Assembly (NCBI GenBank): GCA_021792405.1
Contig: JAJYUU010000012.1
Location: 1 to 46,916 of the forward strand
Length of the DNA: 46,916 nucleotides
Origin: Actinomycetes bacterium
GTDB taxonomy: Bacteria; Actinomycetota; Actinomycetes; Streptosporangiales; Streptosporangiaceae
Direction of reading: 5' to 3'
Part shown: positions 7,595 to 16,514 of the stretch, one piece after another
Layout: each line of letters opens with the position of its first letter
Position numbering within the stretch: the stretch's first letter is position 1
The notes under the pieces: generated by a model
What the model was told of the DNA's origin: nothing
Database searches by the model: none
The model's input: only the letters and a program-made list of their open reading frames with translations
Program-made: the position numbers and the translations under genes

Positions 7595-10520
7595 TGGCAC
7601 GATCGGATCCGGCGGTTCCGCCGGGACTGCCGGGTCATCCGGAGACAACAACAGCCAGGCCGGCAAGCCGACCCGGCGGACTCGCCGGGCGGTAACCCGG
7701 CCAGCCGGACCGCCCGTAGTGGCTACCCCGGCTGCATCCGGGCCGCCGGATGGGCCGGCCGCATCCGGGCCGCCGGCGGACGGCGAGATGCCCGTGCGCG
7801 GCGCCAGCGCCGCAGCGGCCGAGGTCGGCGCCAGGGAGACTGGCGCAGGCGAATCTGGCGCAGGCGAACCGGGGCCGAGCGAGCCAGGCGGCAGCCGATC
7901 CGCCGCGGCGGATGCTGGTGACGGCGCGCCGGCCAGCCGCGGTCGTTCTGGTCGGCGTCGGCCGGCGTCGGCCGCGGCCGCGGAACCTGCGGCCGCGGAA
8001 CCTGCGGCCGGCCAGCATGAGGCGGCGCCACCGGCCGGGGCACAGCATCAGGTCAGCTGGCAGGCGCCGGTCAGCCAGCCACCGGTCAGCCAGCCACCGG
8101 TCAGCCACGCCCCGGAGCCTGCGGCGCCGCCGCCCGCCCCGGCGGCATTCCAGCCTCCGCTGGTTATCTTCCAGCCGCCCGAGATCCCGGCGGCCCGCCC
8201 CGCCCCGGCTCATCCGGCCCGCCCGGAGCCCGGGCCTGGTAGCGCGGCCGGGCACGGTCCGGATGGCGACAGCGAGGACGGCGGTGACGGCCGTGAGGAT
8301 AGCCAGCAGGGGCCCGGCGGAAGGCGTCGGCGGCGCGGCGGCCGTGGCCGGGGCAAAAGCGGCGGCGAGAGCGCTGACGGCGCGGCCGCTGCCGCGGCGG
8401 ACAATCGCGCCGAGCCCGACCTGGCCGGGGATCAGGCGGCGGAGGACGAGGACGGAACAGCGGGGACTGCGGCCGGCACCGCTAAGCGCCGCCGGCGCCG
8501 CCGCCGGAGCGGGAGCGGTGGCGACGGCGAGCCCGCCGCGGCCGCGACGGCCGATGACCCGCCCAACACGGTTGTGCACGTCCGCGTGCCGCGGGAGAAG
8601 GCCGATGTCACCGACGTCCGGGCGGTCAAGGGCTCGACCCGGCTGGAAGCCAAGCGGCAGCGCCGGCGCGAGGGCCGGGAATCCGGTCGTCGGCGGCTGC
8701 CGATCATCACCGAGTCAGAGTTCCTGGCTCGCCGTGAGGCCGTCGAGCGGGTCATGGTCGTGCGCCAGCATGGCGACCGGACGCAGATCGCCGTCATGGA
8801 AGACGGCGTGCTGGTCGAGCACTACGTGGACAAGGCCAGTCATCAGTCCTATGTCGGCAATGTCTACCTCGGCAAGGTGCAGAACGTGCTGCCCTCGATG
8901 GAGGCTGCGTTCGTCGACATCGGCAAGGGGCGGAATGCCGTCCTGTACGCAGGCGAGGTCAACTTCGACGCTAGCGGGCTTGAGGGTGAGTCCAAGCGGA
9001 TCGAGTCGGCGCTGAAGTCCGGCCAGTCCATCCTCGTGCAAGTCACAAAAGACCCGATCGGTCACAAGGGCGCCCGGCTGACCAGCCAGGTCAGCCTGCC
9101 CGGCCGGTACCTGGTCTACGTGCCCGGTGCCAGCATGACCGGGATCAGCCGCAAGCTGCCCGACACCGAGCGCAACCGGCTGAAGCAGATCCTCAAGCAG
9201 GTGATGCCCGAGCAGGCCGGGGTCATCGTCCGGACCGCCGCTGAAGGAGCCTCCGAGGAGGAGCTCTCCCGCGACGTGGCCCGGCTGGCCGCTCAGTGGG
9301 AGGCAATCGAGAAGCGGGCCAAGACCGCCAGCGCGCCCGACCTGCTCTACAGCGAGCCGGACCTGACCCTGCGCGTGGTCAGGGACATCTTCAACGAGGA
9401 CTTCAGCAACCTGATCATCGACAGCGACAGCGAGTGGGACCTGGTGGACGAGTACGTCCGCTATGTCGCCCCGCACCTGGCGGACCGGCTGCAGCGCTGG
9501 GATGGCGGCAAGGACGTGTTCGCCGCTCACCGGATCGACGAGCAGCTAGCCAAGGCGCTGGAGCGGAAAGTCTGGCTGCCGAGCGGCGGCTCACTGGTGA
9601 TCGATCCCACCGAGGCCATGACGGTCATCGACGTGAACACCGGCAAGTTCACCGGCCAGGGCGGGAACCTGGAGCAGACCGTCACCAGGAACAACCTGGA
9701 GGCTGCCGAGGAGATCGTCCGCCAGCTGCGGCTGCGCGACGTGGGCGGCATCGTGGTCATCGACTTCATCGACATGGTCCTGGAAAGCAACCGCGAGCTG
9801 GTGCTGCGCCGGCTCCTGGAGTGCCTGGCCAGGGACCGGACGAAGCACCAGGTCGCGGAGGTCACCTCGCTCGGCCTGGTGCAAATGACCCGCAAGCGCG
9901 TCGGCTCGGGCCTGCTGGAGGCGTTCTCGGTGCCCTGTGAGCACTGCAACGGCCGCGGCGTCCTCGTCTCCCTCGAGCCGGTGGATCACTCCCACGGCCC
10001 TGGCTCCGGCCGCGACAGCGGTTCCGGCCGCGACAGCGGTTCCGGCAAAGACGCTGCTTCGTCACGGAACGCGCGCGGCCAGGATGGCAGTAGCCCGGAT
10101 TCCGGCAACGGAAAGGCCGGCCGGGATCGTGGCAGGGCAAGCGGTTCGCGGCGGGCCGGCAGCACTGGTGCTGCCGTCGCCGAGTCCGGGGCCGAGTCCG
10201 GGGCCGAGACTGCCTCGCCGACGCCAGCTACTGTGGCGGGCGGCTCAGCGAGAAGCCGCGGGTCACGCTCGAGGGCTGCCAGGCCCGCCGGCCCCCCGAG
10301 CCCGGTCGCGGCCGACAGCGTGCTCGCGGATGCGCCGGTTACGTCCGCCGCCATGGCCAACGGCTCGGTGGCTGATGGCTCGCTGGCTGACGGCGCAGCC
10401 GGAGCAGTGAGCGGCGAGGCTGCTGTGGCAATTCCGCGTTACCAGCAGGATGATGGTTCCGGGCCCGGTGACGGAGCCAGCAACGGCACGCTGGACGAGG
10501 CCGGCCCGGCGAACAGCTGA
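7557..10520 (+). CDS. rne: Ribonuclease E/G
   Basis: An endoribonuclease for mRNA decay and rRNA/tRNA processing. The layout is typical of actinobacteria: about 350 disordered residues rich in Pro, Ala, Arg and Gly at the N-terminus, the catalytic core in the middle, and a Ser/Gly-rich tail with repeats such as GSGRDSGSGRDS. The S1 domain lies near residues 415-500. Catalytic Asp residues are in VIDVNTGK (D692) and VVIDFIDM (D736). The Zn-link is CEHC (C794, C797); the spacing between these matches E. coli RNase E. I start at ATG 7557 (MLEIERQ) rather than the in-frame GTG 7494, because the extra 21 residues overlap the upstream gene and look noncoding. GAAAGAG at 7541 may act as ribosome-binding site. 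Confidence 0.93.
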   Translation: MLEIERQNRESADGTIGSGGSAGTAGSSGDNNSQAGKPTRRTRRAVTRPAGPPVVATPAASGPPDGPAASGPPADGEMPVRGASAAAAEVGARETGAGESGAGEPGPSEPGGSRSAAADAGDGAPASRGRSGRRRPASAAAAEPAAAEPAAGQHEAAPPAGAQHQVSWQAPVSQPPVSQPPVSHAPEPAAPPPAPAAFQPPLVIFQPPEIPAARPAPAHPARPEPGPGSAAGHGPDGDSEDGGDGREDSQQGPGGRRRRRGGRGRGKSGGESADGAAAAAADNRAEPDLAGDQAAEDEDGTAGTAAGTAKRRRRRRRSGSGGDGEPAAAATADDPPNTVVHVRVPREKADVTDVRAVKGSTRLEAKRQRRREGRESGRRRLPIITESEFLARREAVERVMVVRQHGDRTQIAVMEDGVLVEHYVDKASHQSYVGNVYLGKVQNVLPSMEAAFVDIGKGRNAVLYAGEVNFDASGLEGESKRIESALKSGQSILVQVTKDPIGHKGARLTSQVSLPGRYLVYVPGASMTGISRKLPDTERNRLKQILKQVMPEQAGVIVRTAAEGASEEELSRDVARLAAQWEAIEKRAKTASAPDLLYSEPDLTLRVVRDIFNEDFSNLIIDSDSEWDLVDEYVRYVAPHLADRLQRWDGGKDVFAAHRIDEQLAKALERKVWLPSGGSLVIDPTEAMTVIDVNTGKFTGQGGNLEQTVTRNNLEAAEEIVRQLRLRDVGGIVVIDFIDMVLESNRELVLRRLLECLARDRTKHQVAEVTSLGLVQMTRKRVGSGLLEAFSVPCEHCNGRGVLVSLEPVDHSHGPGSGRDSGSGRDSGSGKDAASSRNARGQDGSSPDSGNGKAGRDRGRASGSRRAGSTGAAVAESGAESGAETASPTPATVAGGSARSRGSRSRAARPAGPPSPVAADSVLADAPVTSAAMANGSVADGSLADGAAGAVSGEAAVAIPRYQQDDGSGPGDGASNGTLDEAGPANS

Positions 10521-10537
10521 CTGGGCGTCTGGTCTGA

Positions 10538-10543
10538 TATGCT
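10538..10543 (+). promoter_or_regulatory. Probable -10 box of the rplU-rpmA operon
   Basis: TATGCT preceded by GA lies 18 bases after the rne stop. A partial -35 (CTGACT, 10517-10522) is only 15 bp upstream, which is short. Transcription from about 10550 would give a leader of roughly 120 nt containing the hairpin at 10567. Confidence 0.45.
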
Positions 10544-10566
10544 GCTTGGTCGGCGCATGTGACAGG

Positions 10567-10589
10567 ATCGGGCCGCCACGCGGCCCGAT
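10567..10589 (+). promoter_or_regulatory. Leader hairpin upstream of rplU
   Basis: ATCGGGCCGC and GCGGCCCGAT form a perfect 10-bp stem with a CAC loop in the rplU leader. No T-run follows. It could be part of an autoregulatory L21 leader or a processing site. Confidence 0.5.
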
Positions 10590-10671
10590 AGCCCAGCAGC
10601 GCAATGTCAGGCAAGCCCGCCTCCGGCCTCGGAATCCCGCGCGGGTTCGCACAAAGAGGAGAGAACTCTCG

Positions 10672-11013
10672 GTGTACGCGATCGTGCGCTGCGGTGGCAG
10701 GCAGGAGAAAGCGTCCGTTGACGACGTCCTGACCATCGACAAGCTGGCTGGCGAGGTAGGGCAGAGCATCACGCTGCCCGCCCTGCTTGTCGTAGACGAC
10801 GGGAAGGTCATCAGCAGCCCAGCGGAGCTTGGCGGTTACCAGGTCACCGCCGAGATCGTGGGTGCCGCGGCCGGACCCAAGATCAACATGATCCACTACA
10901 AGAACAAGACCGGTTATCGTCGTCGCCTGGGTCACCGGCAGAAGTACACCCAGGTCCGGGTGACGGGCATCGGCGCCGCCAAGGCTGGCGCCGGTTCGGG
11001 CAAGAAGGGCTGA
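10672..11013 (+). CDS. rplU: Ribosomal protein L21
   Basis: Large-subunit protein L21, binding 23S rRNA. The sequence begins MYAIVRCGGRQEK and contains GPKINMIHYKNKTGYRRRLG and HRQKYTQVRV, diagnostic of the family. It has 113 residues, about ten more than usual because of a Gly/Ala/Lys tail. GTG start at 10672 with the purine-rich AAAGAGGAGAG at 10653-10663; the frame remains open further upstream but into the leader. rpmA follows after 6 nt, the universal L21-L27 order. Confidence 0.97.
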   Translation: MYAIVRCGGRQEKASVDDVLTIDKLAGEVGQSITLPALLVVDDGKVISSPAELGGYQVTAEIVGAAAGPKINMIHYKNKTGYRRRLGHRQKYTQVRVTGIGAAKAGAGSGKKG

Positions 11014-11019
11014 GCCGAG

Positions 11020-11295
11020 ATGGCACACAAGAAGGGCGCGTCGTCCAGCCGGAACGGGCGCGACTCGAACGCGCAGCGGCTTGGCGTCAAGCGATTCGGC
11101 GGTCAGGTGGTGGGCGCAGGAGAGATCATCGTGCGCCAGCATGGCACTCACTTCCACCCCGGCATCGGAGTCGGCCGCGGCGGGGACGACACCCTGTTCG
11201 CGCTGGTTGACGGCAAAGTGCAGTTCGGCATGCGGCGCGGCCGCCGGGCCGTCAGCGTGCTGCCCGTGCAGGCCGGTACCCCAACTGCGGGGTAG
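11020..11295 (+). CDS. rpmA: Ribosomal protein L27
   Basis: Large-subunit protein L27, whose N-terminus reaches the peptidyl-transferase centre. It starts [16 protein letters not shown] and continues with [17 protein letters not shown] and [10 protein letters not shown], all diagnostic. It has 91 residues. There is no N-terminal cleavage extension of the kind found in Firmicutes. It lies 6 nt after rplU and is followed about 60 nt later by an intrinsic terminator that closes the ribosomal operon. Confidence 0.97.
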   Translation: MAHKKGASSSRNGRDSNAQRLGVKRFGGQVVGAGEIIVRQHGTHFHPGIGVGRGGDDTLFALVDGKVQFGMRRGRRAVSVLPVQAGTPTAG

Positions 11296-11356
11296 GCCCG
11301 CTGGCGAACGGCTGGACAGCTGGCCTGCGCTGCGGGCTGGCGTGACATGACTTACG

Positions 11357-11383
11357 GAGGGCGGACCGGGCAGGTCCGCCCTC
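11357..11383 (+). terminator. Intrinsic terminator after rpmA
   Basis: GAGGGCGGACC and GGTCCGCCCTC form a perfect 11-bp stem with loop GGGCA, followed by TTGTGTT. This is the clearest intrinsic terminator in the window. It separates rplU-rpmA from obgE. Confidence 0.85.
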
Positions 11384-11408
11384 TTGTGTTGGCATAAGGG
11401 GGTTTCCG

Positions 11409-12773
11409 GTGGCGGAATTCGCTGATCGGGCCGAGGTGCGGGTGCAGGCCGGGCATGGCGGCAATGGCTGCGCATCGGTTCACAGGGAGAAGTTCAAGCC
11501 ACTCGGCGGCCCCAACGGCGGCAACGGCGGCCGCGGCGGTGACGTGATCATCGAGGTCGATCCCGGCGTCACGACGCTGCTGGACTTCCACCGCAGGCCG
11601 GTACGCCGGGCAGGCAACGGCAAACCCGGGCTCGGCGGCAATCGCAACGGCGGCGATGGAGCTGACCTGGTACTCAAGGTTCCCGATGGGACCGTGATCA
11701 AGACCGCGGACGGCGAGCAACTGGCCGACCTCACCGGTGCCGGGACCCGCTACGTGGCAGCCGCGGGCGGCCGTGGCGGCCTGGGCAACGCGGCGCTGGC
11801 CTCGACCAAGCGGAAGGCGCCGGGCTTCGCGTTGCGCGGCGAGCCCGGCCCGGAGTTGCACCTGGTACTGGAGCTGAAGACGGTCGCAGATGCCGGCCTG
11901 GTGGGCTTCCCGAACGCCGGGAAGTCCTCGCTTATCGCGGCGATGTCGGCGGCCCGGCCCAAGATCGCGGACTACCCGTTCACCACCCTGACGCCGAACC
12001 TCGGTGTCGTGGAGGCCGGTCACGTCCAGTTCGTGGTTGCCGACGTGCCGGGCCTGATTCCCGGCGCCAGTGGCGGCAAGGGCCTCGGGCTTGACTTCCT
12101 GCGGCACGTCGAGCGGTGCACGGTGCTGGTGCACGTGCTGGATTGCGCGATCGATGAGCCCGGCCGGGATCCGCTTAGCGACCTGGATGCGCTCGAGGCT
12201 GAGCTGGCCGCTTATGCGGACCTGACCGGGGCGCTGATGGCCGGCAAGCCGCGGATTGTCGCGCTCAACAAAATCGACATTCCGGCGGCGAGGGAGCTAG
12301 CTGACCTGGTGGAGCCGGAGCTTGCGGCTCGCGGCCTGACCGTGCAGCGGGTGTCCGCGGCGTCCACCGAGGGCCTGCGCGACCTGGCGTTCAGCATGGC
12401 CTCGGTGATCGCCGCGGCCAGGGCGGCCGCCCCGCCGGCCGAGCCCACCAGGCTGGTGCTGCGGCCACAGCCGGTGGCAGGCCCGGACTTCGAACTCGTG
12501 GCCACCGGGGACAACAGCTTCCGCGTCATCGGAGACAAGCCACGCCGGTGGATCCTGCAGACCGACTTTTCCAATGACGAGGCCGTCGGTTACCTGGCCG
12601 ACCGGCTGGCGAAGCTCGGCATCGAGCAGGCGCTGGCGCAGGCAGGCGCAACGGCGGGGGCCGAGGTGCTGATCGGCGAGGAAGACAACTCGGTGGTCTT
12701 CGACTGGGATCCCGGAGTTTCGGCCGATGGTGCCGCGCTCGGACCGCGCGGAACCGACATCCGGCTCGGTTAG
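11409..12773 (+). CDS. obgE: Obg family GTPase
   Basis: A GTPase linked to 50S ribosome assembly and stress or differentiation control. The Gly-rich Obg domain fills residues 1-158 ([10 protein letters not shown] and similar). The G domain has G1 GFPNAGKSS (166-174), G3 DVPGLI (from D212) and G4 NKID (287-290). The C-terminal ~100 residues contain the OCT domain typical of actinobacterial Obg. GTG start 11409, preceded by AAGGGGGT. It begins 26 bp after the rpmA terminator, so its own promoter or read-through is needed. proB-proA, often next in actinobacteria, are not here. Confidence 0.96.
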   Translation: MAEFADRAEVRVQAGHGGNGCASVHREKFKPLGGPNGGNGGRGGDVIIEVDPGVTTLLDFHRRPVRRAGNGKPGLGGNRNGGDGADLVLKVPDGTVIKTADGEQLADLTGAGTRYVAAAGGRGGLGNAALASTKRKAPGFALRGEPGPELHLVLELKTVADAGLVGFPNAGKSSLIAAMSAARPKIADYPFTTLTPNLGVVEAGHVQFVVADVPGLIPGASGGKGLGLDFLRHVERCTVLVHVLDCAIDEPGRDPLSDLDALEAELAAYADLTGALMAGKPRIVALNKIDIPAARELADLVEPELAARGLTVQRVSAASTEGLRDLAFSMASVIAAARAAAPPAEPTRLVLRPQPVAGPDFELVATGDNSFRVIGDKPRRWILQTDFSNDEAVGYLADRLAKLGIEQALAQAGATAGAEVLIGEEDNSVVFDWDPGVSADGAALGPRGTDIRLG

Positions 12774-12899
12774 CCGGGGCGCGAATGCTGGCGGCCGGGC
12801 GCGACGCGCAGCGATCTTCCTGCCTGCCTAGCGATCCTCGATCGCCGGCTTGCCGTCAGCGGGGTGCCGCTTTCCGGGTAGCTCCGGAAATAAAAAATA

Positions 12900-12919
12900 G
12901 CGCTACTCACTTGTAGCGC
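12900..12919 (-). terminator. Hairpin with a T-rich flank on the minus strand
   Basis: GCGCTAC and GTAGCGC flank a 6-nt loop. Read on the minus strand, the stem is followed by TATTTTTTATTT, a good intrinsic terminator. No minus-strand gene ends here, so on the plus strand it may instead be part of the helR leader. The surrounding 12,886-12,985 is strikingly AT-rich for this window. Confidence 0.45.
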
Positions 12920-12989
12920 CTACGAATAAATAAACTTCGCGCCTTAGATAAAAACACGCCGGGCCCATTATAGGCAATAAGGAGCATGG

Positions 12990-15353
12990 TTGTCAAACGC
13001 GGAACTGGATCGCGAGCAAGACTACATTTCGCTGCTCTACGCGCGGCTGGACGATCTGAGGGGGCTGGCTGGCCGGCGACTCGCCGGAGTTCTCCGGCAG
13101 ACTGGCGGCACGCACCAGTCGAGGGTAGAGCGCGAGACGTTCAGTTCGATGTACCGCCAGCAACTGGCGCAATTCGACGCGGCCGAGAACGGGCTGTGCT
13201 TCGGCCGGCTCGAATTCACCGGCGGGGAGCTGCGCTATATCGGGCGGATCGGGATCCACTCCGACACTGACGACTACGAGCAGTTGCTGATGGACTGGCG
13301 CGCTGACGCGGCCCGGCCGTACTACCTCGCGACCGCCGCCTCGCCAGGCGACGTCCGGGTGCGCAGGCACATCACGACCAGCGGACGGCAGGTCACCGGC
13401 CTCGATGACGAGGTCCTCGACCTCGCCGCAGCCGACCCGACCCGCCGCGATGGGCTGACCGGGGAGTCGGCCCTGCTCGCTGCCCTCAACCGGAGCCGCA
13501 CCGGATCGATGGCCGACATCGTCGAGACCATCCAGGCCGAGCAGGACGTCATCATCCGGGCGCCGATGGCCGGTGCGCTGGTCGTGCAGGGCGGCCCTGG
13601 CACCGGCAAGACCGCGGTAGCGCTGCACCGGGCTGCCTACCTGCTCTATAACTTCCGGCGCCAGCTGGAAAAGCGCGGCGTGCTGGTCGTCGGGCCGAAT
13701 GCCACGTTCCTTCGCTACATCGGCCAGGTGCTGCCGTCGCTTGGCGAGACCAGCGTGCTGCTGTCCACCATCGGTGACCTGTTCCCCGGTGTCAGCGCGA
13801 GCGCGAGCGAGCCCGCCAGGGTAGCCGCGATCAAGGGCAGTACCGGGATGGCCAGGGTCATCGCTGCGGCCGTCAGGGACCGCCAGCGCGTGCCGCCGGA
13901 GCCGCTCGAGATCAGGGCCGATGTCGCCAGCATCCGGCTGGTGACCGCGGCCGGACGAGAACAGGCGGTGCCCGATATCGGGGCGAGCGCGGGCCGGCTG
14001 CGGCTGACTCCGCGTGCGGTCGCCCTGGCCCGGGAGCGGGCCCGGCGTTCCCGGCGGCCGCATAATCAGGCGCGGTCGGTCTTTGCCAGGGAGATCATCA
14101 ACGCGCTCACCCGGCAGCTGGCTAGTCAGATCGGGACTGACGTGCGGACCGGCGAGGGCCTGATGGACTCCCGCGATCTTGATGACCTGCGTCGGGAACT
14201 GCGCTCCGATCCCGCCGTACGCGCTGCCATCGCCGAGCTCTGGCCGGCGCTCACCCCGCAGCAGCTTGTCGGCGACCTGCTTGCTGACCCCGGCCGGCTC
14301 GCGTCAGCGGCGCCGCGGCTGCCGCAGGCAGACCGGGAGGCACTGCTTCGGACAGCGGGCCAGCCCTGGACGCCTGCCGACGTCCCGCTCCTGGACGAGG
14401 CGGCTGAACTGCTTGGCGAGGACGACCGGGCGGCGAGGGCGGCGAAGGCCAGGCGGCGCCGCCGGGAAGAGGCTTATGCGGAGGGCGTGCTTGAGATCAT
14501 CGGACGCGGGGACGAGGACGACCCGGAGCTCCTGATGGGCGCGGACCTCGTCGACGCCGGCCGGCTAGCCGCCCGCTTTGCGGAAGAGCAGAGCCTGACC
14601 GCTGCGGAGCGCGCGGCCGCCGACAGGACCTGGGCGTTCGGCCATGTCATCGTGGACGAGGCGCAGGAGCTGTCGCCGATGGCATGGCGGATGCTGATGC
14701 GGCGCTGCCCGGCCAGGTCGCTGACCATCGTCGGGGATGTCGCCCAGACCGGCGACCTTGCCGGCCTGCCCTCCTGGAACGAGGCGCTGGATCCGTACCT
14801 GCCAGGCCGGTGGCGGCTGGCGCCGCTGACGGTCAACTACCGCACCCCGGCCGAAATCATGGCAGTCGCGGCCGACGTGCTGGCGGCGATCGATCCGGAT
14901 CTGCGGCCGCCGCGCTCGGTGCGCGAGTCCGGCTATCAGCCATGGCACGTGCAGGCCGAGCCGGACGAACTCACAGCCGCCGTGGCGGAAGCCGCGGTGC
15001 GGCTGGCCGGGCAGGCCGGCGACGGCAAGCTCGCCGTGATCGTGCCGGCCGGACTCGCCGGCCGCCTGGGCTCGGCTGTCAGCGCGGCACTGCCCGGCAC
15101 GGCCATCGGCGCTGATCCGGACCTCACCAGCCCGGTCGTGGTGCTGACCGTGAAGCAGGCCAAGGGGCTAGAGTTCGACTGCGTGCTGATCGCCGATCCG
15201 GCCCGGATCCTGGCCGAGTCGCCGCGCGGCCTCAACGACCTCTACGTCGCGCTGACCAGGGCGACGCAGCAGGTCGGCGTGGTACATCCCGGGCAGTTGC
15301 CCGAGGTGCTCAGGCGCTTGCGCCCGGCGCTGAGCCCCGCCGGACGGCACTAG
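12990..15353 (+). CDS. helR: HelR-type RNA polymerase recycling ATPase (HelD/UvrD-like)
   Basis: A superfamily I ATPase that binds RNA polymerase; HelR proteins release stalled enzyme and confer rifamycin tolerance. The 787 residues start with a HelD-like N-terminal coiled coil (AELDREQDYISLLYARLDDL) and the segment ENGLCFGRLEF. Helicase motifs follow: Walker A GGPGTGKTAV (K207), DEAQELSPMAWRM (D556, E557), GDVAQTGD, VNYRTPAEI, VKQAKGLEFDCVLI and LYVALTRATQQ. VRESGYQPW near residue 645 is typical of HelR. The start is TTG 12990 with AAGGAG at 12979-12984; the ATG at 12986 is out of frame. The long AT-rich leader suggests regulated expression. Function is by homology; the HelR rather than general HelD assignment rests on these segments. 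Confidence 0.85.
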   Translation: MSNAELDREQDYISLLYARLDDLRGLAGRRLAGVLRQTGGTHQSRVERETFSSMYRQQLAQFDAAENGLCFGRLEFTGGELRYIGRIGIHSDTDDYEQLLMDWRADAARPYYLATAASPGDVRVRRHITTSGRQVTGLDDEVLDLAAADPTRRDGLTGESALLAALNRSRTGSMADIVETIQAEQDVIIRAPMAGALVVQGGPGTGKTAVALHRAAYLLYNFRRQLEKRGVLVVGPNATFLRYIGQVLPSLGETSVLLSTIGDLFPGVSASASEPARVAAIKGSTGMARVIAAAVRDRQRVPPEPLEIRADVASIRLVTAAGREQAVPDIGASAGRLRLTPRAVALARERARRSRRPHNQARSVFAREIINALTRQLASQIGTDVRTGEGLMDSRDLDDLRRELRSDPAVRAAIAELWPALTPQQLVGDLLADPGRLASAAPRLPQADREALLRTAGQPWTPADVPLLDEAAELLGEDDRAARAAKARRRRREEAYAEGVLEIIGRGDEDDPELLMGADLVDAGRLAARFAEEQSLTAAERAAADRTWAFGHVIVDEAQELSPMAWRMLMRRCPARSLTIVGDVAQTGDLAGLPSWNEALDPYLPGRWRLAPLTVNYRTPAEIMAVAADVLAAIDPDLRPPRSVRESGYQPWHVQAEPDELTAAVAEAAVRLAGQAGDGKLAVIVPAGLAGRLGSAVSAALPGTAIGADPDLTSPVVVLTVKQAKGLEFDCVLIADPARILAESPRGLNDLYVALTRATQQVGVVHPGQLPEVLRRLRPALSPAGRH

Positions 15354-15446
15354 CGATCCTTTGTCGCTGGGCCGTCACCAGGTCCCAGGCCGTCGCAGGC
15401 GGCGAAGATCTCTCGCCGAAGCTGCCCAGCCGGGGCTAGTCGAGGG

Positions 15447-16475
15447 CTAGTCGTCGCTGTCGCGGCGGTCGTTGCCGGTGAACCGGTTGAACAGCTTGCT
15501 GCCCGCCCCTGCCGCCCCGTTCGCGACGCCGCGCACGGCGCCGATCAGCGGATCAGCGCTGCGGTTCCAGGAGTCCTGGTAGGACTTGGCCGCGGCGCGG
15601 AACTCCTCGCCGACCGACGCGTCAGCGTCGTCCTCCCGGCGCGGGTAATTCCCGGCCAGGATTGCCTGGTACTCGCCCTCGGCCGCCCAGCGATCCAGGG
15701 TTGCGAAGCGCACGACTGCGAAGGGGTGCGTGGTGCCCTGCAGCTGCAGCAGCTTGAGCAGGCTCTCCCTGACGTCGGGCACGGCGTCGTACTCGCGTGC
15801 CTGCCGGTGGAACTCGTTGCTGCTGAGCTCGGCCAGGCGGCGACCGCCGGCCAGCTTCATCAGCGCTCGCCGCGCGGCCTCGACGTCCTGGGTGGCCAGC
15901 AGGCCGGCCCGGTCACAGGACATCTCGGACTTACGGTGCCACTCTTCCAGTGCCCAGATGACGGCCTTAAGGCCGACCCAGGCGAACGGGACCAGCGCGA
16001 GCCGGTTGGCCAGCGCGACCAGGTAGAAGAGCATCGTGTTGTAGACGGTGTGGCCAGACAGCACATGGCCAAGCTCGTGGCCGATGACGAACCGGATCTC
16101 CTCGGGATCCATCAGTTCCACGATGCCGCTGTTCAGCACGATGAACGGCTTGTCGGAGCCGAGCGCCATGGCGTTGACGATCGGGTTCTGGCTGATGTAG
16201 AGCTCCGGCACCCGCGGCACGTCCAGGATGTAGCAGCTGTCCATCAGCGCCTGGTGCAGATCGGGGAACTGGTCCGGGGACGCGCGCACCGCGCTGGCGA
16301 GGAACATCAGCCGCAGCGCACGGTCGTTGAACAGCCCGGCCAGATTCTTGAGTATGGTGTCGAAACCGGTCAGCTTGCGCAGCGCCACGAGCGCTGACCG
16401 ATCGGCGGGGTGCTCGTAAGCACGAGAGCTTATGCCCGGCAGACGGATCCGGGAGCGGTCCGGCACAGTGGTCAT
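15447..16475 (-). CDS. M48-family metallopeptidase
   Basis: A zinc metalloprotease related to HtpX/Ste24. The HExxH motif is HELGH (H133, E134, H137), and the third ligand is in EMSCDRA (E184). Hydrophobic stretches after the active site (about residues 147-178) could anchor it in the membrane. The C-terminal 130 residues are hydrophilic and end in a Gly/Arg/Asp tail. I choose ATG 16475 because TACGAT lies exactly 6 nt before it (leaderless pattern); an in-frame GTG at 16514 would add 13 residues. It is convergent with helR and divergent from the ligase gene. Substrates are unknown. Confidence 0.85.
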   Translation of the reverse strand: MTTVPDRSRIRLPGISSRAYEHPADRSALVALRKLTGFDTILKNLAGLFNDRALRLMFLASAVRASPDQFPDLHQALMDSCYILDVPRVPELYISQNPIVNAMALGSDKPFIVLNSGIVELMDPEEIRFVIGHELGHVLSGHTVYNTMLFYLVALANRLALVPFAWVGLKAVIWALEEWHRKSEMSCDRAGLLATQDVEAARRALMKLAGGRRLAELSSNEFHRQAREYDAVPDVRESLLKLLQLQGTTHPFAVVRFATLDRWAAEGEYQAILAGNYPRREDDADASVGEEFRAAAKSYQDSWNRSADPLIGAVRGVANGAAGAGSKLFNRFTGNDRRDSDD

Positions 16476-16481
16476 AGCAGC

Positions 16482-16487
16482 ATCGTA
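16482..16487 (-). promoter_or_regulatory. -10 element of the M48 peptidase gene (leaderless)
   Basis: On the minus strand TACGAT is followed by 6 nt and then the ATG at 16475. It lies in the 39-bp gap between two divergent genes. Confidence 0.55.
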
Positions 16488-16514
16488 GGCGCAGCACGGA
16501 AGAGGTTTGGTCAC

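Noticed and set aside
7780-8560. Tandem repeats in the N-terminus of rne
   Set aside because: Short Pro/Ala/Ser repeats (such as SQPPV) are ordinary low-complexity sequence of the disordered part of actinobacterial RNase E.
12845-12863. Possible rifamycin-associated element upstream of helR
   Set aside because: Only about 11 of 19 positions match the inverted-repeat consensus I remember; the left arm GGCTTGC is present but the right arm is not, so dyad symmetry is lost.
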